Positions 37,245-46,041 of a stretch of DNA of 59,829 nt are shown here, piece after piece. The position numbers were made by a program, and so were the translations under genes. Position 1 is the stretch's first letter. Each line of letters opens with the position of its first letter. The DNA is from Chloroflexota bacterium (GTDB taxonomy: Bacteria > Chloroflexota > Limnocylindria > Limnocylindrales > CSP1-4): NCBI GenBank assembly GCA_003141245.1, contig PLLE01000018.1, positions 23,097 through 82,925 on the forward strand, in the 5' to 3' direction. A model generated the notes under the pieces. That model searched no databases. It was not told the origin of the DNA and worked only from the letters and a program-made list of their open reading frames with translations.

Positions 37245-37666
37245 CCGGCCCCCGGCGCCGCGGGCGGCGCGGCCGAACCCGAGCCTCCCGCCGCGTGTGG
37301 CGCCGCCGAGCCCGAGCCGCCGACCGAGCCTCCCGCCGCGTGTGGCGCCGCCGAGCCCGAGCCGCCGACCGAACCGCCGCCGACCGAACCGCCGCCGACC
37401 GCGGACTCCTCGGCCATCGAGCCGAGCTCCATCGCCACGCCTTCGGCGTCGATCATTCGCAGCAACTCGAGGGTCCGCATCGCCTCTTCTTCGTCGAGCT
37501 GGCTGATCGCGAATCCGACGTGAACGATCACGTAGTCGCCCAGCCCGACCTCGGGTAAGTAGGCCAGGCAGGCCTCCTTGCGCACCCCGCCGAAGTCGAC
37601 GCGAGCCATCCGCAACGGGCCGTCGTCGCGGATCTCAACCACTTTGCCGGGGATACCGAGGCACAT
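37241..37666 (-). CDS. hypC: Hydrogenase maturation chaperone HypC with long repeat tail
   Basis: The first 90 residues are ordinary Hyp[17 protein letters not shown] with the essential Cys2, then [45 protein letters not shown] tail of about 50 residues follows, made of a 15-residue unit ([15 protein letters not shown]) repeated at the DNA level with a 45-base period (about 37255-37400). HypC delivers iron to HypD and the hydrogenase large subunit; the tail would be disordered. The family normally ends near residue 80-95. Confidence 0.93.
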
Positions 37667-37739
37667 TCGAGGTTCTCCTTTTCGCCGGCCGCAGCCGCAG
37701 AGCCACGGCCGCAGAGCCGCAGCCGCTGGACCGCGGCCG

Positions 37740-40160
37740 CTAGGACGCTCCGGCCAGACGCGCGGCCGCGACCGCTGCCTGACCGTAGCTGATCCCGCCG
37801 TCGTTCGCCGGGACCAGCCTGTTGGTGTGGACCTCGAAGCCGTCGTTTGTCAGGCGCCGGACGAGGGTCGTTGCGAGCCACTGATTCTGGAATACGCCGC
37901 CCGAAAGGGCCACTGTGCGAAGACCGGTAGCGGCTCGGACGTCGCCGCACAGCTGGCGGGTCACGGCGGCGATCGTCTCCTGGAAGCGCGCGGCCAGGTT
38001 CTCCGGGGAGTCGCCCGAGGCGCGGCCTTCGAGCAGGGCCCGGAGCGTCGGCCGCGGGTCGTAAACGAGCAGATCGTCGCGGCGAACGATCTCGTACGGG
38101 AGTGGACGGAGGCTCCCCTCCTCTGCCAGCAGCTCCAGCTCGACCGCGGCCTGGGCCTCGTACTCGGCCACGTCGCGGATCCCGAGCAGGCTGGCCGCGG
38201 CATCGAAGAGTCGACCGGCCGAAGAAGCGATCGGAGCGTTGAGCCCGCGGGCCAGCTGAACTCGAACGACTTCCACCTCGCGCGGGTCCAGGCGGTCGAC
38301 GAAGGCGCGCGCCAGCTCCGGGTCGAGCCAATCGGCGACCTCGCCCTGCCACCCGTCCCGGCCGAACGCCTCGTCCGGACCGAACGCCTCGGCTGGACCG
38401 AACGCCTCGGCCGAGAGCAAATAGCCGAGCGCCATCCGATACGGCTTCTTGACCGCGAGGGCTCCGCCCGGCATCCGAGCACGTCCGAACCGCGCCACTC
38501 GCCGGTATGACGCCAGAGTCGCGACCAGCACCTCGCCTCCCCAGAAGGTCCCGTCGTCCCCCATCCCCAGGCCGTCGAACGCCACGCCGATGAACTCGCC
38601 GGTGAGCCCGGCCTCGGCCGCGGCCGACGCCACGTGAGCGTGGTGATGCTGGACGCCGATGCGCCGATTCTCCGGGAAGTGGCGCACGGCGAACTGCGTC
38701 GAGAGGTAGGCCGGATGCAGGTCGTGGGCGACGTAGACCGGCTCGACGTCGAGCAGGCGCCGCAGATGCGCCAGGTTCGTCTCGAAGGCCCGATACGTCA
38801 GCAGATCCTCGAGGTCGCCGGTGTGCGGCGCCACGTGAGCGCGGCCGCCGCGTGCCAGGGCGAAGGTGTGCTTGAGTTCGGCGCCGACCGCCAGAACGGC
38901 CTCCGGCGTCGCGATCGGCAGGGCCAACGGCTCAGGGGCGTAGCCTCTGGCACGGCGGATCAGACTCTCGCGCCCGTCCACGACCCGCGTCACCGAGTCG
39001 TCGTAGCGGGCCCGGATCTCGCGGTCGTGCGCGAGAAACGAGTCGGCGATCCCCGACAGCCGCTCCAGCGCCTCGGCGTCGTCCGTGGCGAGCGGCTCGT
39101 CGGAGAGGTTCCCGCTGGTCAGCACGATCGGCCGGCCCAGCCCCTCGAGCAGCAGATGGTGCAGCGGCGTGTACGGCAGGAATAGCCCGACGCGGCGGTT
39201 CAGGGCTGCGGCCCGCTTCGGCTCCGCATTGACCACGCCGTCGGCGAGCGGTGGCTGGCCGTCCCGCCGCCGCTCCACCAGCACGATCGGCCGCGCCGGG
39301 GAAGTCAAAAGCGCCTCTTCCTCCGCCGAGAGGTCGGCCTGGCGCCGCGCCGCCTCGACGTCCTGAACCATCACCGCGAACGGCTTGGCCCAGCGGTGCT
39401 TGCGGTCTCGCAGCCGCGCCACGGCCGTGGCATCGGTCGCGTCGCAGGCGAGGTGGTAGCCGCCCAGCCCCTTGACGGCGACGATCCGCCCGGCCCGCAA
39501 GTCCGCCAGCGCGCTCTGCAGCGCGTTCTCGCGGTGGGCCGTCGCCGCGGGGTCGCCGGGTCGCCGGTACGAGAGTTGCGGCCCGCAGTCGGGACAGGCA
39601 ATCGGCTCGGCATGGAAGCGGCGGTTCGTGGGATCGCGGTATTCGGTCTCGCACGCCGGGCACAGCGGGAAGGCGCGCATCGATGTCCGGGCGCGGTCGT
39701 ACGGCAGCTCGTCGATGATCGTGGCCCGCGGTCCGCAGTTGGTGCAGTTGGTGAACGGGTATCTATGGCGGCGATCGTTCGGATCGAGCAATTCGCGCAG
39801 GCAGTCGTCACAGGTGGCGATGTCGGGCGGGAAGAGCCGTTCAGTCGAGGCCGCAGCCTCGCTCTCTTCGATCGTGAAGCCGGAGCCCTCGGCGATCGAA
39901 CGCCTGGACGGCCGAACGACGACCTCCTCCACTCGGGCGCGCGGAGGTGCCTCCGATCGAATGCGCCGCTCGAAGGCTTCGACTGCCCAGGCCGAACCGG
40001 CGACTTCGATCTCCACCTGGCCGGCTCGATTGACGACCGTTCCATCGAGACGGAGCTCCGCTGCGAGGCGCCAGACGAACGGCCGGAAGCCGACGCCCTG
40101 GACCATGCCTCGAACCTCGAGCGCACGGGCGACTCGCTCCCCCGGCGCCGCCGAAGTCAC
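37740..40160 (-). CDS. hypF: Carbamoyltransferase HypF
   Basis: HypF makes thiocarbamate on HypE from carbamoyl phosphate and ATP. The 806 residues contain all domains in order: acylphosphatase (VRGMVQGVGFRPFVWRLAAEL, about 13-33), two zinc motifs (CDDCLRELLDPNDRRHRYPFTNCTNCGPR and CPACETEYRDPTNRRFHAEPIACPDCGP), the YrdC-like domain (KGLGGYHLACDATD), and the Kae1-like domain (VQHHHAHVASAAAEAG, LSGGVFQNQWLATTLVRRL, NDGGISYGQ). An in-frame repeat AEAFGPAEAFGPDEAFG is inserted near residue 588. It overlaps hypA by four bases. Confidence 0.96.
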   Translation of the reverse strand: MTSAAPGERVARALEVRGMVQGVGFRPFVWRLAAELRLDGTVVNRAGQVEIEVAGSAWAVEAFERRIRSEAPPRARVEEVVVRPSRRSIAEGSGFTIEESEAAASTERLFPPDIATCDDCLRELLDPNDRRHRYPFTNCTNCGPRATIIDELPYDRARTSMRAFPLCPACETEYRDPTNRRFHAEPIACPDCGPQLSYRRPGDPAATAHRENALQSALADLRAGRIVAVKGLGGYHLACDATDATAVARLRDRKHRWAKPFAVMVQDVEAARRQADLSAEEEALLTSPARPIVLVERRRDGQPPLADGVVNAEPKRAAALNRRVGLFLPYTPLHHLLLEGLGRPIVLTSGNLSDEPLATDDAEALERLSGIADSFLAHDREIRARYDDSVTRVVDGRESLIRRARGYAPEPLALPIATPEAVLAVGAELKHTFALARGGRAHVAPHTGDLEDLLTYRAFETNLAHLRRLLDVEPVYVAHDLHPAYLSTQFAVRHFPENRRIGVQHHHAHVASAAAEAGLTGEFIGVAFDGLGMGDDGTFWGGEVLVATLASYRRVARFGRARMPGGALAVKKPYRMALGYLLSAEAFGPAEAFGPDEAFGRDGWQGEVADWLDPELARAFVDRLDPREVEVVRVQLARGLNAPIASSAGRLFDAAASLLGIRDVAEYEAQAAVELELLAEEGSLRPLPYEIVRRDDLLVYDPRPTLRALLEGRASGDSPENLAARFQETIAAVTRQLCGDVRAATGLRTVALSGGVFQNQWLATTLVRRLTNDGFEVHTNRLVPANDGGISYGQAAVAAARLAGAS

Positions 40161-40495
40161 CTAATCCGCTCCAGCCGCTCGATGTCGATCTGCTCGTCGC
40201 TGAGCTCGGGCAGCGATTCGGCGTGGCAGCGTGGGCACGACGCCGCGATCTGGGCCGACTCGAACTCGTTGCCGCAGCCGGGGCATAGATGGCCGAACGG
40301 CACCCGCTTGATCTCGAGGCCGGGAATCGCCTTCGCCTCCTCGGGCATGGCCTGCAGAAGATGCACGCGCAACTCCGCCTCGAAGTCGGCAGGATCGCGA
40401 TGGCCGCCGCGCACGGTAAGGCGCACCTCGGCGAGGCGCAAGCCTCTGGTCTTGAGGGCTTTGGCCACGTTTCGCGCCAGACCTACCTCGTGCAT
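40157..40495 (-). CDS. hypA: Hydrogenase nickel-insertion protein HypA
   Basis: A 112-residue HypA. MHEVGLARNV gives the nickel-binding His2, and the zinc site is CPGCGNEFESAQIAASCPRCHAESL (about residues 71-95). It delivers nickel to the hydrogenase large subunit, normally with the GTPase HypB. It is the first gene of the hypA-F-C-D-E operon; no hypB is found upstream or inside. Confidence 0.95.
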   Translation of the reverse strand: MHEVGLARNVAKALKTRGLRLAEVRLTVRGGHRDPADFEAELRVHLLQAMPEEAKAIPGLEIKRVPFGHLCPGCGNEFESAQIAASCPRCHAESLPELSDEQIDIERLERIR

Positions 40496-41063
40496 CCGAT
40501 CTAACCTCCGTGGCCCCGGACTCGGCGCCGGGCGCGGTTGAATCCTAACCTTGCGGGCCTATCTCACACCATATCGCTCCGGGATCCGCCTGCCGAGCGG
40601 CCCACCTCCGCGGCCAAAAGGTCCCGACTAGGCCAGTCCACCGGGAAAGCGCCACAGATCGCCGGTCCGACGAACGCAGGCCAGGGCGGTGGCGAGCACG
40701 GAGCGCGACGTTGGCCGCGGTCACTCCTCTCAGACGACGACCGGGGACTTGCCTGGATGATCGCCGCCTTCCCTCGCGCGACGTGCTTCTGTCGTCTACT
40801 ACTACCAGGCGTGTCGTACGCAATGCGGGAGCCTCGGCAGGAGGCTGGGCCGGTTTGGGCGCGATACTTCACGCTCGATTAGGCCCGAAATCGCCCCCAG
40901 TCGCGGCCGGATCGGAACCGTAGGGATCTCAGTCTGCAGCCGACACGCCCACCAGGCGTAGGTGGCGGAAACCGAGCCGAATCCATCGCAGATGCGCCCA
41001 CCAGGCGTAGGTGACGGGAACGGAGCCGGTGCCCGCCGCGGCTCGGGGCCGCGGCCATTCGCC
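40496..41063. other. Non-coding gap with two sets of repeats between hypA and amrS
   Basis: No gene is supported in these 568 bases. A stretch at 40715-40756 is a degenerate copy of 41049-41091, which covers the 3' end of the amrS gene: both have TCAGACGACGACCGGGGA, so in reverse the copy still reads SPVVV and a stop. A second element is a 49-base tandem duplication (40946-40994 and 40995-41043), each unit starting with the identical 19-mer CGCCCACCAGGCGTAGGTG, which can fold into a short hairpin. The hyp promoter must lie near 40500-40560 but is not clear. Confidence 0.55.
40946..41043. repeat. Two 49-bp tandem repeats
   Basis: Unit one 40946-40994 and unit two 40995-41043. The first 19 bases (CGCCCACCAGGCGTAGGTG) are identical; the following part is about 70 percent alike (GAAACCGAGCCG against GAACGGAGCCGG). 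CACC and GGTG within each unit allow a small stem-loop. Located directly after the amrS stop codon on the reverse strand, so they could form a paired 3' hairpin structure in that message. Confidence 0.65.
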
Positions 41064-42290
41064 TCAGACGACGACCGGGGAGTCCTCCAGGCCGACGCCC
41101 GCCAGAGCGTGCTTGCAGCGCGGGCAGCGTCCTTCGACCAGGCGCCACTCCGTCACGGCGAAGTCGGCGCGTCCGATGAGTCGCTCTCCGCAGCGGGCGC
41201 AGGAGGTGGTGGCCGTCTCGACCTCGGGGGCGTTGCCGACATAGACGTGGCGCAGGCCGACCTCGCCCGCGATCCGGGCCGCATCCACAAGTGTGGCCGC
41301 CGGCGTTGGCTCGAGCCCGGAGAGCCGGTACGCGGGCTGGAAGCGGGTCAGATGCCAGGGCGTCTCGGGGCCCAGCGCGGTGGCGATCCACTCCGCCATC
41401 GCCCTAAGTTCGTCGCGGTCGTCGTTGAGGCCGGGGATCAGCAGCGTCGTCAGCTCGACCCACACGCCGCGGCCTCGCAGCTCCACGATGGTGTCGCGGA
41501 CCGGCTCCCAGCGCGCCCCGCAGATTCGACGGTAGAAGTCGTCGTTGGCCGCCTTGAGGTCCACGTTGGCCGCGTCGAGGTACGGGACGAGCAGGTCCAG
41601 GGCCTCAAGGCTCTCGTAGCCGTTGGTGACGAAGACGTTGCGCAGGCCGGCCGCACGCGCCCGGGTCATCGTGTCCAGGGCGTACTCGAGGAAGACCGTC
41701 GGCTCGGTGTACGTGTAGGCGATGCTTCGAGCGCCCGCCGCGACGGCCTCCTCCACCACGCCCTCCGGCGCCAGGTAGCGGCTCTCGGGCACGCGCCCCT
41801 CTCGATGGGCCTGCGAGATGTGCCAGTTCTGGCAGTAGGAGCAGTGGAAGTTGCAGCCCTGGGTCGCCACCGAGAACGCGTCGCTGCCGGGCAGGAAGTG
41901 GTACAGCGGCTTCTTCTCGATCGGCTCGGCCTGCGACGCCACGGCCTGGCCGTAGACGAGCGTGTACAACAGGCCGCCACGGTTCTGGTGGACGCCGCAC
42001 AGGCCGACACGGCTCGGGCGCAAGACGCACCGATGGGCGCACGCGACGCAGCGGACGCTGCCGGGAGCGATGGGGTCGTCGAAGCGCTCGCCCAGGAGGG
42101 CAAGCCGGATGCGAGGCTCGGACTCGTCGGCTGGTCCGAGGTCATCGATCCGAAGACCCGCCGGCGGCTCCTCACCGAGCATGGCGGCGCGAACCGGCTG
42201 ATGCGGTCTGGCGTCGGGATCGAATGGGACTGGCGGCGCTTTGGTGAACGTCTCGCGTCCGTCCGTCGGAGAGATGTCGTCGTCCATCAA
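41064..42290 (-). CDS. amrS: AmmeMemoRadiSam-system radical SAM enzyme (AmrS)
   Basis: A 408-residue radical SAM protein related to pyruvate-formate-lyase activases. The SAM cluster motif is TQGCNFHCSYCQNWHISQ (about residues 143-160, C-x3-C-x2-C), preceded by CVACAHRCVLRPSRVGLCGVHQNRGG typical of this family, then YTYTEPTVFLEYALDT and HLTRFQPAYRL. The C-terminus carries two zinc-type pairs (CARCGERL and CPRCKHAL). The family usually occurs with AmmeMemoRadiSam A and B proteins, which are not in the window. The N-terminal 70 residues are a poorly conserved extension. Substrate unknown. Confidence 0.9.
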   Translation of the reverse strand: MMDDDISPTDGRETFTKAPPVPFDPDARPHQPVRAAMLGEEPPAGLRIDDLGPADESEPRIRLALLGERFDDPIAPGSVRCVACAHRCVLRPSRVGLCGVHQNRGGLLYTLVYGQAVASQAEPIEKKPLYHFLPGSDAFSVATQGCNFHCSYCQNWHISQAHREGRVPESRYLAPEGVVEEAVAAGARSIAYTYTEPTVFLEYALDTMTRARAAGLRNVFVTNGYESLEALDLLVPYLDAANVDLKAANDDFYRRICGARWEPVRDTIVELRGRGVWVELTTLLIPGLNDDRDELRAMAEWIATALGPETPWHLTRFQPAYRLSGLEPTPAATLVDAARIAGEVGLRHVYVGNAPEVETATTSCARCGERLIGRADFAVTEWRLVEGRCPRCKHALAGVGLEDSPVVV

Positions 42291-42658
42291 GGCCCCCAGA
42301 GTGCGGCCTCGCCGTGACTCGTGAACAGGGCCTTTCGGTACTGCCCTACTCGATTTGCAGTATGCCTCGTCGGGGCTGACGCGATGGGCCGGGTGGGACC
42401 CCGTGACCCGCGCTTGTCGACGGCACAGCCCGCGGCAAGCTGACGGTGCCGCGCGGCCGAGAACCAGGACGTCGCACTTGTGGCTCAGGCCGAGAGGTCG
42501 TTCGGTCGTTGCTCAGGCCGACAGGTCGTTCGGCCCTTGCCTCGGGACCTCGCGCGCGGGAGGCTAAGGGCAACAAAGTCCCGTTCGCGGGACGGCCGCG
42601 GGCCAGCAGGCCGGCGGTCTGTTCGGCGATGGACTCCGCACCGGAAACTGGATAAGAG
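42291..42658. other. Divergent promoter region between amrS and the kor operon
   Basis: No gene is supported. It contains two 28-bp tandem repeats (42483-42538) with DevR-like boxes, an exact stem-loop GTCCCG-TTCG-CGGGAC at 42578-42593, and another half-site-like stretch AGGGCCTTTCGGTACTGCCCT at about 42335. The density of G3C3-type symmetric elements suggests a regulated promoter for the ferredoxin-korABC operon starting at 42659. Confidence 0.5.
42483..42538. repeat. Two 28-bp tandem repeats carrying DevR-box-like sites
   Basis: Units 42483-42510 and 42511-42538 share GCTCAGGCCGASAGGTCGTTCGG. Each contains AGGTCGTTCGG; in the second unit it completes AGGTCGTTCGGCCC (42523-42536), which fits GGGNCNNNNGNCCC with one mismatch. 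The two boxes are 28 bases apart, nearly the 29-base spacing of the pair before the stress-protein gene at 57204-57246. They lie 120-165 bases upstream of the kor operon. Confidence 0.55.
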
Positions 42659-42937
42659 ATGGCGATCAGTCCCCTTGCCATTCGGCCACCCCGGCCTCCC
42701 GTTCCGTGGACGCCACTCGTCATCGCCGACGAACACTGCAAGGGCTGCGAGCTGTGCGTGGCCGCATGCCCGAAATCCGTCCTGACGCTCGACCTCAGTC
42801 GCGTCAATGTCATCGGCTATCACCCGATCCAGCTGACCGACGCGACGGCCTGCACGAGTTGCGCCCTCTGCGCCCGCGTCTGCCCCGACGCCGTCTTCAC
42901 GGTCTGGGCCGCCCCGCGAGAGGCGCGCGTCCGATGA
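42659..42937 (+). CDS. 2-oxoacid:ferredoxin oxidoreductase, ferredoxin (delta) subunit
   Basis: A 92-residue dicluster ferredoxin with HCKGCELCVAACPKSVLTL (about residues 27-45) and ACTSCALCARVCPDAVFTV (about 64-82). It is the first gene of a delta-alpha-beta-gamma operon and overlaps the alpha gene by four bases. It accepts electrons from the thiamine-diphosphate subunits and passes them to soluble ferredoxin. Confidence 0.92.
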   Translation: MAISPLAIRPPRPPVPWTPLVIADEHCKGCELCVAACPKSVLTLDLSRVNVIGYHPIQLTDATACTSCALCARVCPDAVFTVWAAPREARVR

Positions 42938-44211
42938 CCGAGCCGCGTGAGATCGGGGTCGACGCTCGCATGACCGAGGCGGAGGCCGGCCGCCGCTCTC
43001 GGGTCCTCATGAAGGGCAACGAGGCGATCGGCGAAGCCGCGATCCAGGCCGGCTGCGACGCCTACTTCGGCTATCCGATCACGCCCCAGGCAGAGCTGCT
43101 GGAGTGGATGGCGCGCCGCATGCCGGAGCTCGGCCGGGTATTCGTCCAGGCCGAGAGCGAGCTCGGAGCGATCAACATGGCCCTGGGCGCGGCAGCGACC
43201 GGCGCCCGGGTGATGGTTTCGTCGTCGAGCCCGGGAATCAGCCTGATGGCCGAGGCGATGAGCTACATGGCCGGCTCCGGAACGCCGATGGTGCTGGTCA
43301 ACGTCATGCGCGCCGGCCCCGGCCTGGGCGGTATCGGCCCGTCGCAGAGCGACTACTTCCAGGCGACCAAGGGTCACGGCCACGGCGACTACCGCGTGCC
43401 CGTTCTCGCTCCTGCTTCGATCGGCGAGGCGATGGAGCTGATGGCCACCGCCTTCGAGCTGGCCGAGCGGTACCGGACACCCGTGATGCTGGTCGCGGAC
43501 GGGATCCTTGGCCAGGCGATGGAGCCGGTCGAGTTGCGGTTCCGAAATCCGGAGCGGCACGTCTTCGACTGGGCGCTGACGGGAGCCGCCGGGCGGCCGG
43601 CGCGAATCATCAAATCGATCGACCTGCAGCCCGAAGTCCTGGAGAGGCGCAATCTGGCCCTCCAGCACAAGTACGCGGAAATCGCCCGCCAGGAAACCCG
43701 ATTCGCGACGGAGTGCATGGATGACGCCGAGTACGTCGTCGTCGCGTACGGCACGGCAGCGCGGGTGGCGCGCAGCGCCATCGAGAAGGCACGCGCCAGG
43801 GGCATCAAAGCCGGCCTCTTCCGCCCGATCACGCTGTGGCCCTTCCCGACGCGCGAGCTGGCTCGCCTGAGCCGGCACGTCCACGGCATCCTGACGGTCG
43901 AGCTCTCGTCCGGCCAGATGGTCGAGGATGTCCGGCTGGCGGTCGAAGGTCGATGCCCGGTCGCCTTCCACGGTCGAATGGGCGGCATGGTGCCGACCCC
44001 GGACGAGGTGGTCGGCGCGCTCAAGGCCCTCTCCGGCAAGGTCGAACGGACGCGCGAGCGCGAGCGCGAGCAGCAGCAGAAGCGCCACTCCGGACTGTTG
44101 GAGGACCGGACCGGCGGTCATCGCCGCGCGACCGAGGCCGCTAGTCGCGAGCGAACTCAGGGCGCCGAAGTCGGCGTCCGCGCCGGCACGCGAGGCGGAG
44201 GCGAGCGATGA
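42934..44211 (+). CDS. korA: 2-oxoacid:ferredoxin oxidoreductase alpha subunit (KorA/VorB type)
   Basis: A 425-residue alpha subunit. The characteristic N-terminal block LMKGNEAIGEAAIQAGCDAYFGYPITPQAELLEWMARRMPE (about residues 26-66) and QAESELGAINMALGAAATGARVMVSSSSPGISLMAEAMSYMAG are complete, as is the IGPSQSDYFQATKGHGHGDYR block. It differs from POR in accepting larger or acidic 2-oxoacids (2-oxoglutarate or branched-chain); the choice cannot be made from sequence. The C-terminal 50 residues (RTREREREQQQKRHSG and onward) are a charged extension. Confidence 0.92.
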   Translation: MTEPREIGVDARMTEAEAGRRSRVLMKGNEAIGEAAIQAGCDAYFGYPITPQAELLEWMARRMPELGRVFVQAESELGAINMALGAAATGARVMVSSSSPGISLMAEAMSYMAGSGTPMVLVNVMRAGPGLGGIGPSQSDYFQATKGHGHGDYRVPVLAPASIGEAMELMATAFELAERYRTPVMLVADGILGQAMEPVELRFRNPERHVFDWALTGAAGRPARIIKSIDLQPEVLERRNLALQHKYAEIARQETRFATECMDDAEYVVVAYGTAARVARSAIEKARARGIKAGLFRPITLWPFPTRELARLSRHVHGILTVELSSGQMVEDVRLAVEGRCPVAFHGRMGGMVPTPDEVVGALKALSGKVERTREREREQQQKRHSGLLEDRTGGHRRATEAASRERTQGAEVGVRAGTRGGGER

Positions 44212-45083
44212 CGCTCAATCCGAATCCCGAGTTGGGCGTGCGGGCGGCGGCGCCGCGCCTGATCTACCGCAAGCCCGACGTGCTGGCGGACCGCTCCACT
44301 CATTACTGTCCCGGCTGCGGCCACGGCATCGTCCATCGGCTCCTGGCGGAGGTGATGACCGAGCTCGATCTGCCGGCCCACACCATCGCCGTGGCACCGG
44401 TCGGTTGCGCCGTCTTCGCCTACGACTACCTCAACGTGGACTTCGTCGAGGCGCCGCACGGCCGCGCTCCGGCCGTGGCGACGGGCATTCGCCGCGTCCG
44501 GCCCGAAGCGTTCGTGCTGACTTACCAGGGCGACGGCGACCTGGCCGCCATCGGTACTGCGGAGATCGTCCATGCCGCGGCTCGCGGCGAGCGCATCACG
44601 ACCATCTTCGTCAACAACGGCATCTACGGCATGACCGGCGGCCAGATGGCCCCAACGACGCTTATCGGGCAGCGAACAACGTCGTCGCCTTTGGGTCGCG
44701 ACGCCGCCCTGATGGGCTTCCCGATCCGGATCACCGAGATGCTGGCACAGCTCCCCGGCGTCACCTACGCCGCTCGCGGCAGCGTCGGCGATGCCTCGCT
44801 GATCGGCAAGCTCAAGGCCATGATCAAGCGGGCCTGCCTGGTCCAGATCGAAGGCGGCGGCTTCTCCATTGTGGAGGCGCTCTCCAACTGCCCGATCGGC
44901 TGGGAGATGACGCCGCAACAGTCTCTCGAGCATCTCAATGGCCCGGTCGTGGAAGCGTACCCGCTCGGAGTTATCGTGGACCGCTGGGTTGTTTCGCAGC
45001 CCGCCGGCGCGGGATCCGCCGGCGCGGGATCGGCAGGTGGCGAGGCTCCCGCGCCGGCCGCCGGGGCCGGTCCGGAGGCCTGA
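44208..45083 (+). CDS. korB: 2-oxoacid:ferredoxin oxidoreductase beta subunit
   Basis: A 291-residue TPP-binding subunit. HYCPGCGHGIVHRLLAEVM (about residues 33-51) starts the fold, and the TPP/Mg motif is YQGDGDLAAIGTAEIVHAAARGERITTIFVNNGIYGMTGGQMAPTT (about 106-151). A C-terminal tail of about 30 residues is built from AGAGSAGAGSAGG repeats, another in-frame low-complexity addition. The start overlaps korA by four bases and the gamma gene begins two bases after the stop. Confidence 0.94.
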   Translation: MTLNPNPELGVRAAAPRLIYRKPDVLADRSTHYCPGCGHGIVHRLLAEVMTELDLPAHTIAVAPVGCAVFAYDYLNVDFVEAPHGRAPAVATGIRRVRPEAFVLTYQGDGDLAAIGTAEIVHAAARGERITTIFVNNGIYGMTGGQMAPTTLIGQRTTSSPLGRDAALMGFPIRITEMLAQLPGVTYAARGSVGDASLIGKLKAMIKRACLVQIEGGGFSIVEALSNCPIGWEMTPQQSLEHLNGPVVEAYPLGVIVDRWVVSQPAGAGSAGAGSAGGEAPAPAAGAGPEA

Positions 45084-45084
45084 C

Positions 45085-45636
45085 ATGGAGTGTTCGGTCG
45101 TCTTCGCCGGCTTCGGCGGGCAGGGCCTCCTCTTCACCGGCCAGGTTCTCGCCCGCGCCGCGATCAAGGACGGCCTCGAGGTCTTCTGGATCCCCTCCTA
45201 CGGCCCGGAGATGCGGGGCGGCACGGCCGACTGCACCGTCATCGTCGCGGACCATCCGATCGGCTCGCCGGTCGTCGATCAGTTCGACGCCGCGGTGGCG
45301 ATGAACCTCCCGTCGCTGCGCAAGTTCGGCCCGCGAGTGACTCCCGGCGGGCTGCTGATCGTGAACACGTCGCTGGTCACGTCACAGACCTCCGCCCGCG
45401 CCGAGATCAACGAGTTGCGGCTCCCCTGCACCGAGCTCGCGGCCAGGGGCGGCGACGACAAGCTGGTCAGTATCGTGGCCCTGGGCGCGCTGGTCGGGCG
45501 GCTCGGATGGGTGACGCCGGAGTCGGTCCGGGCCGCGCTGCGGGAGATCTCCGCCAAGAAGCGGCCCGAGATCGTCCATACAGACCTCGGCGTCTTCGAG
45601 GCCGGCCTCGAGGCGGGACTGCGGGTCACCGCATAG
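45085..45636 (+). CDS. korC: 2-oxoacid:ferredoxin oxidoreductase gamma subunit
   Basis: A 183-residue gamma subunit: VVFAGFGGQGLLFTGQVLARAAIKDGLEVFWIPSYGPEMRGGTADCTVIV (about residues 5-54) is the family signature, followed by LVSIVALGALVGRLGWV. The gamma chain contributes to the CoA-binding side. Start ATG 45085 with GGAGG about ten bases upstream. Last gene of the operon. Confidence 0.94.
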   Translation: MECSVVFAGFGGQGLLFTGQVLARAAIKDGLEVFWIPSYGPEMRGGTADCTVIVADHPIGSPVVDQFDAAVAMNLPSLRKFGPRVTPGGLLIVNTSLVTSQTSARAEINELRLPCTELAARGGDDKLVSIVALGALVGRLGWVTPESVRAALREISAKKRPEIVHTDLGVFEAGLEAGLRVTA

Positions 45637-46041
45637 ATTCTGGCTCGGGCGCGGCGCCGCAAGCGCCACGGGCGGCGAGCCGGGCCCCTCGATTCCTCTC
45701 GCTCACTCATGGTGGGAGTTGTATCCACCGATGGGCGCGCGCACGGGCATCACCTTGGCCTCGCCGCCGTCGAGGCGAGCGTGGAATCCACCCGGCACTA
45801 GCCACGGGGGCCGCTCGCACCCGCCCGGTTCTCTGATTGCACTCCCCTGGTGCGTGGGAGCGAGGAACGGCCACGCAGGGCACGCCAGCGCCGCCTCGGC
45901 TCAGCGCGCCTCACCACGCGGAATCAGGACCGAGGCCCCTTGCGAGGTCTCGGTCCCATCGTGACGCGAAAGTAACGGCCCACGGCCCACGGCCCTGCGG
46001 CGCGAGACCGCCCACGGCCCTGAGGCGCGGAGGCCCACGGC
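45637..46041. other. Non-coding gap between convergent kor and por operons
   Basis: No gene is supported. A strong stem-loop sits at 45927-45956: GGACCGAG pairs exactly with CTCGGTCC and the stem can extend three more pairs. It has no T-run on either side, so it may end both convergent messages by another mechanism. From 45977 to 46040 the sequence is a run of CCCACGGCC repeats (at least six copies with short spacers). Confidence 0.5.

Noticed and set aside
40946-41043. CRISPR-like direct repeats
   Set aside because: Only two adjacent units with similar spacers and no cas genes; a simple tandem duplication fits better.
42335-42360. AGGGCCTTTCGGTACTGCCCT as a third DevR box before kor
   Set aside because: The left half-site fits but the right half is displaced by two bases; too weak to annotate.
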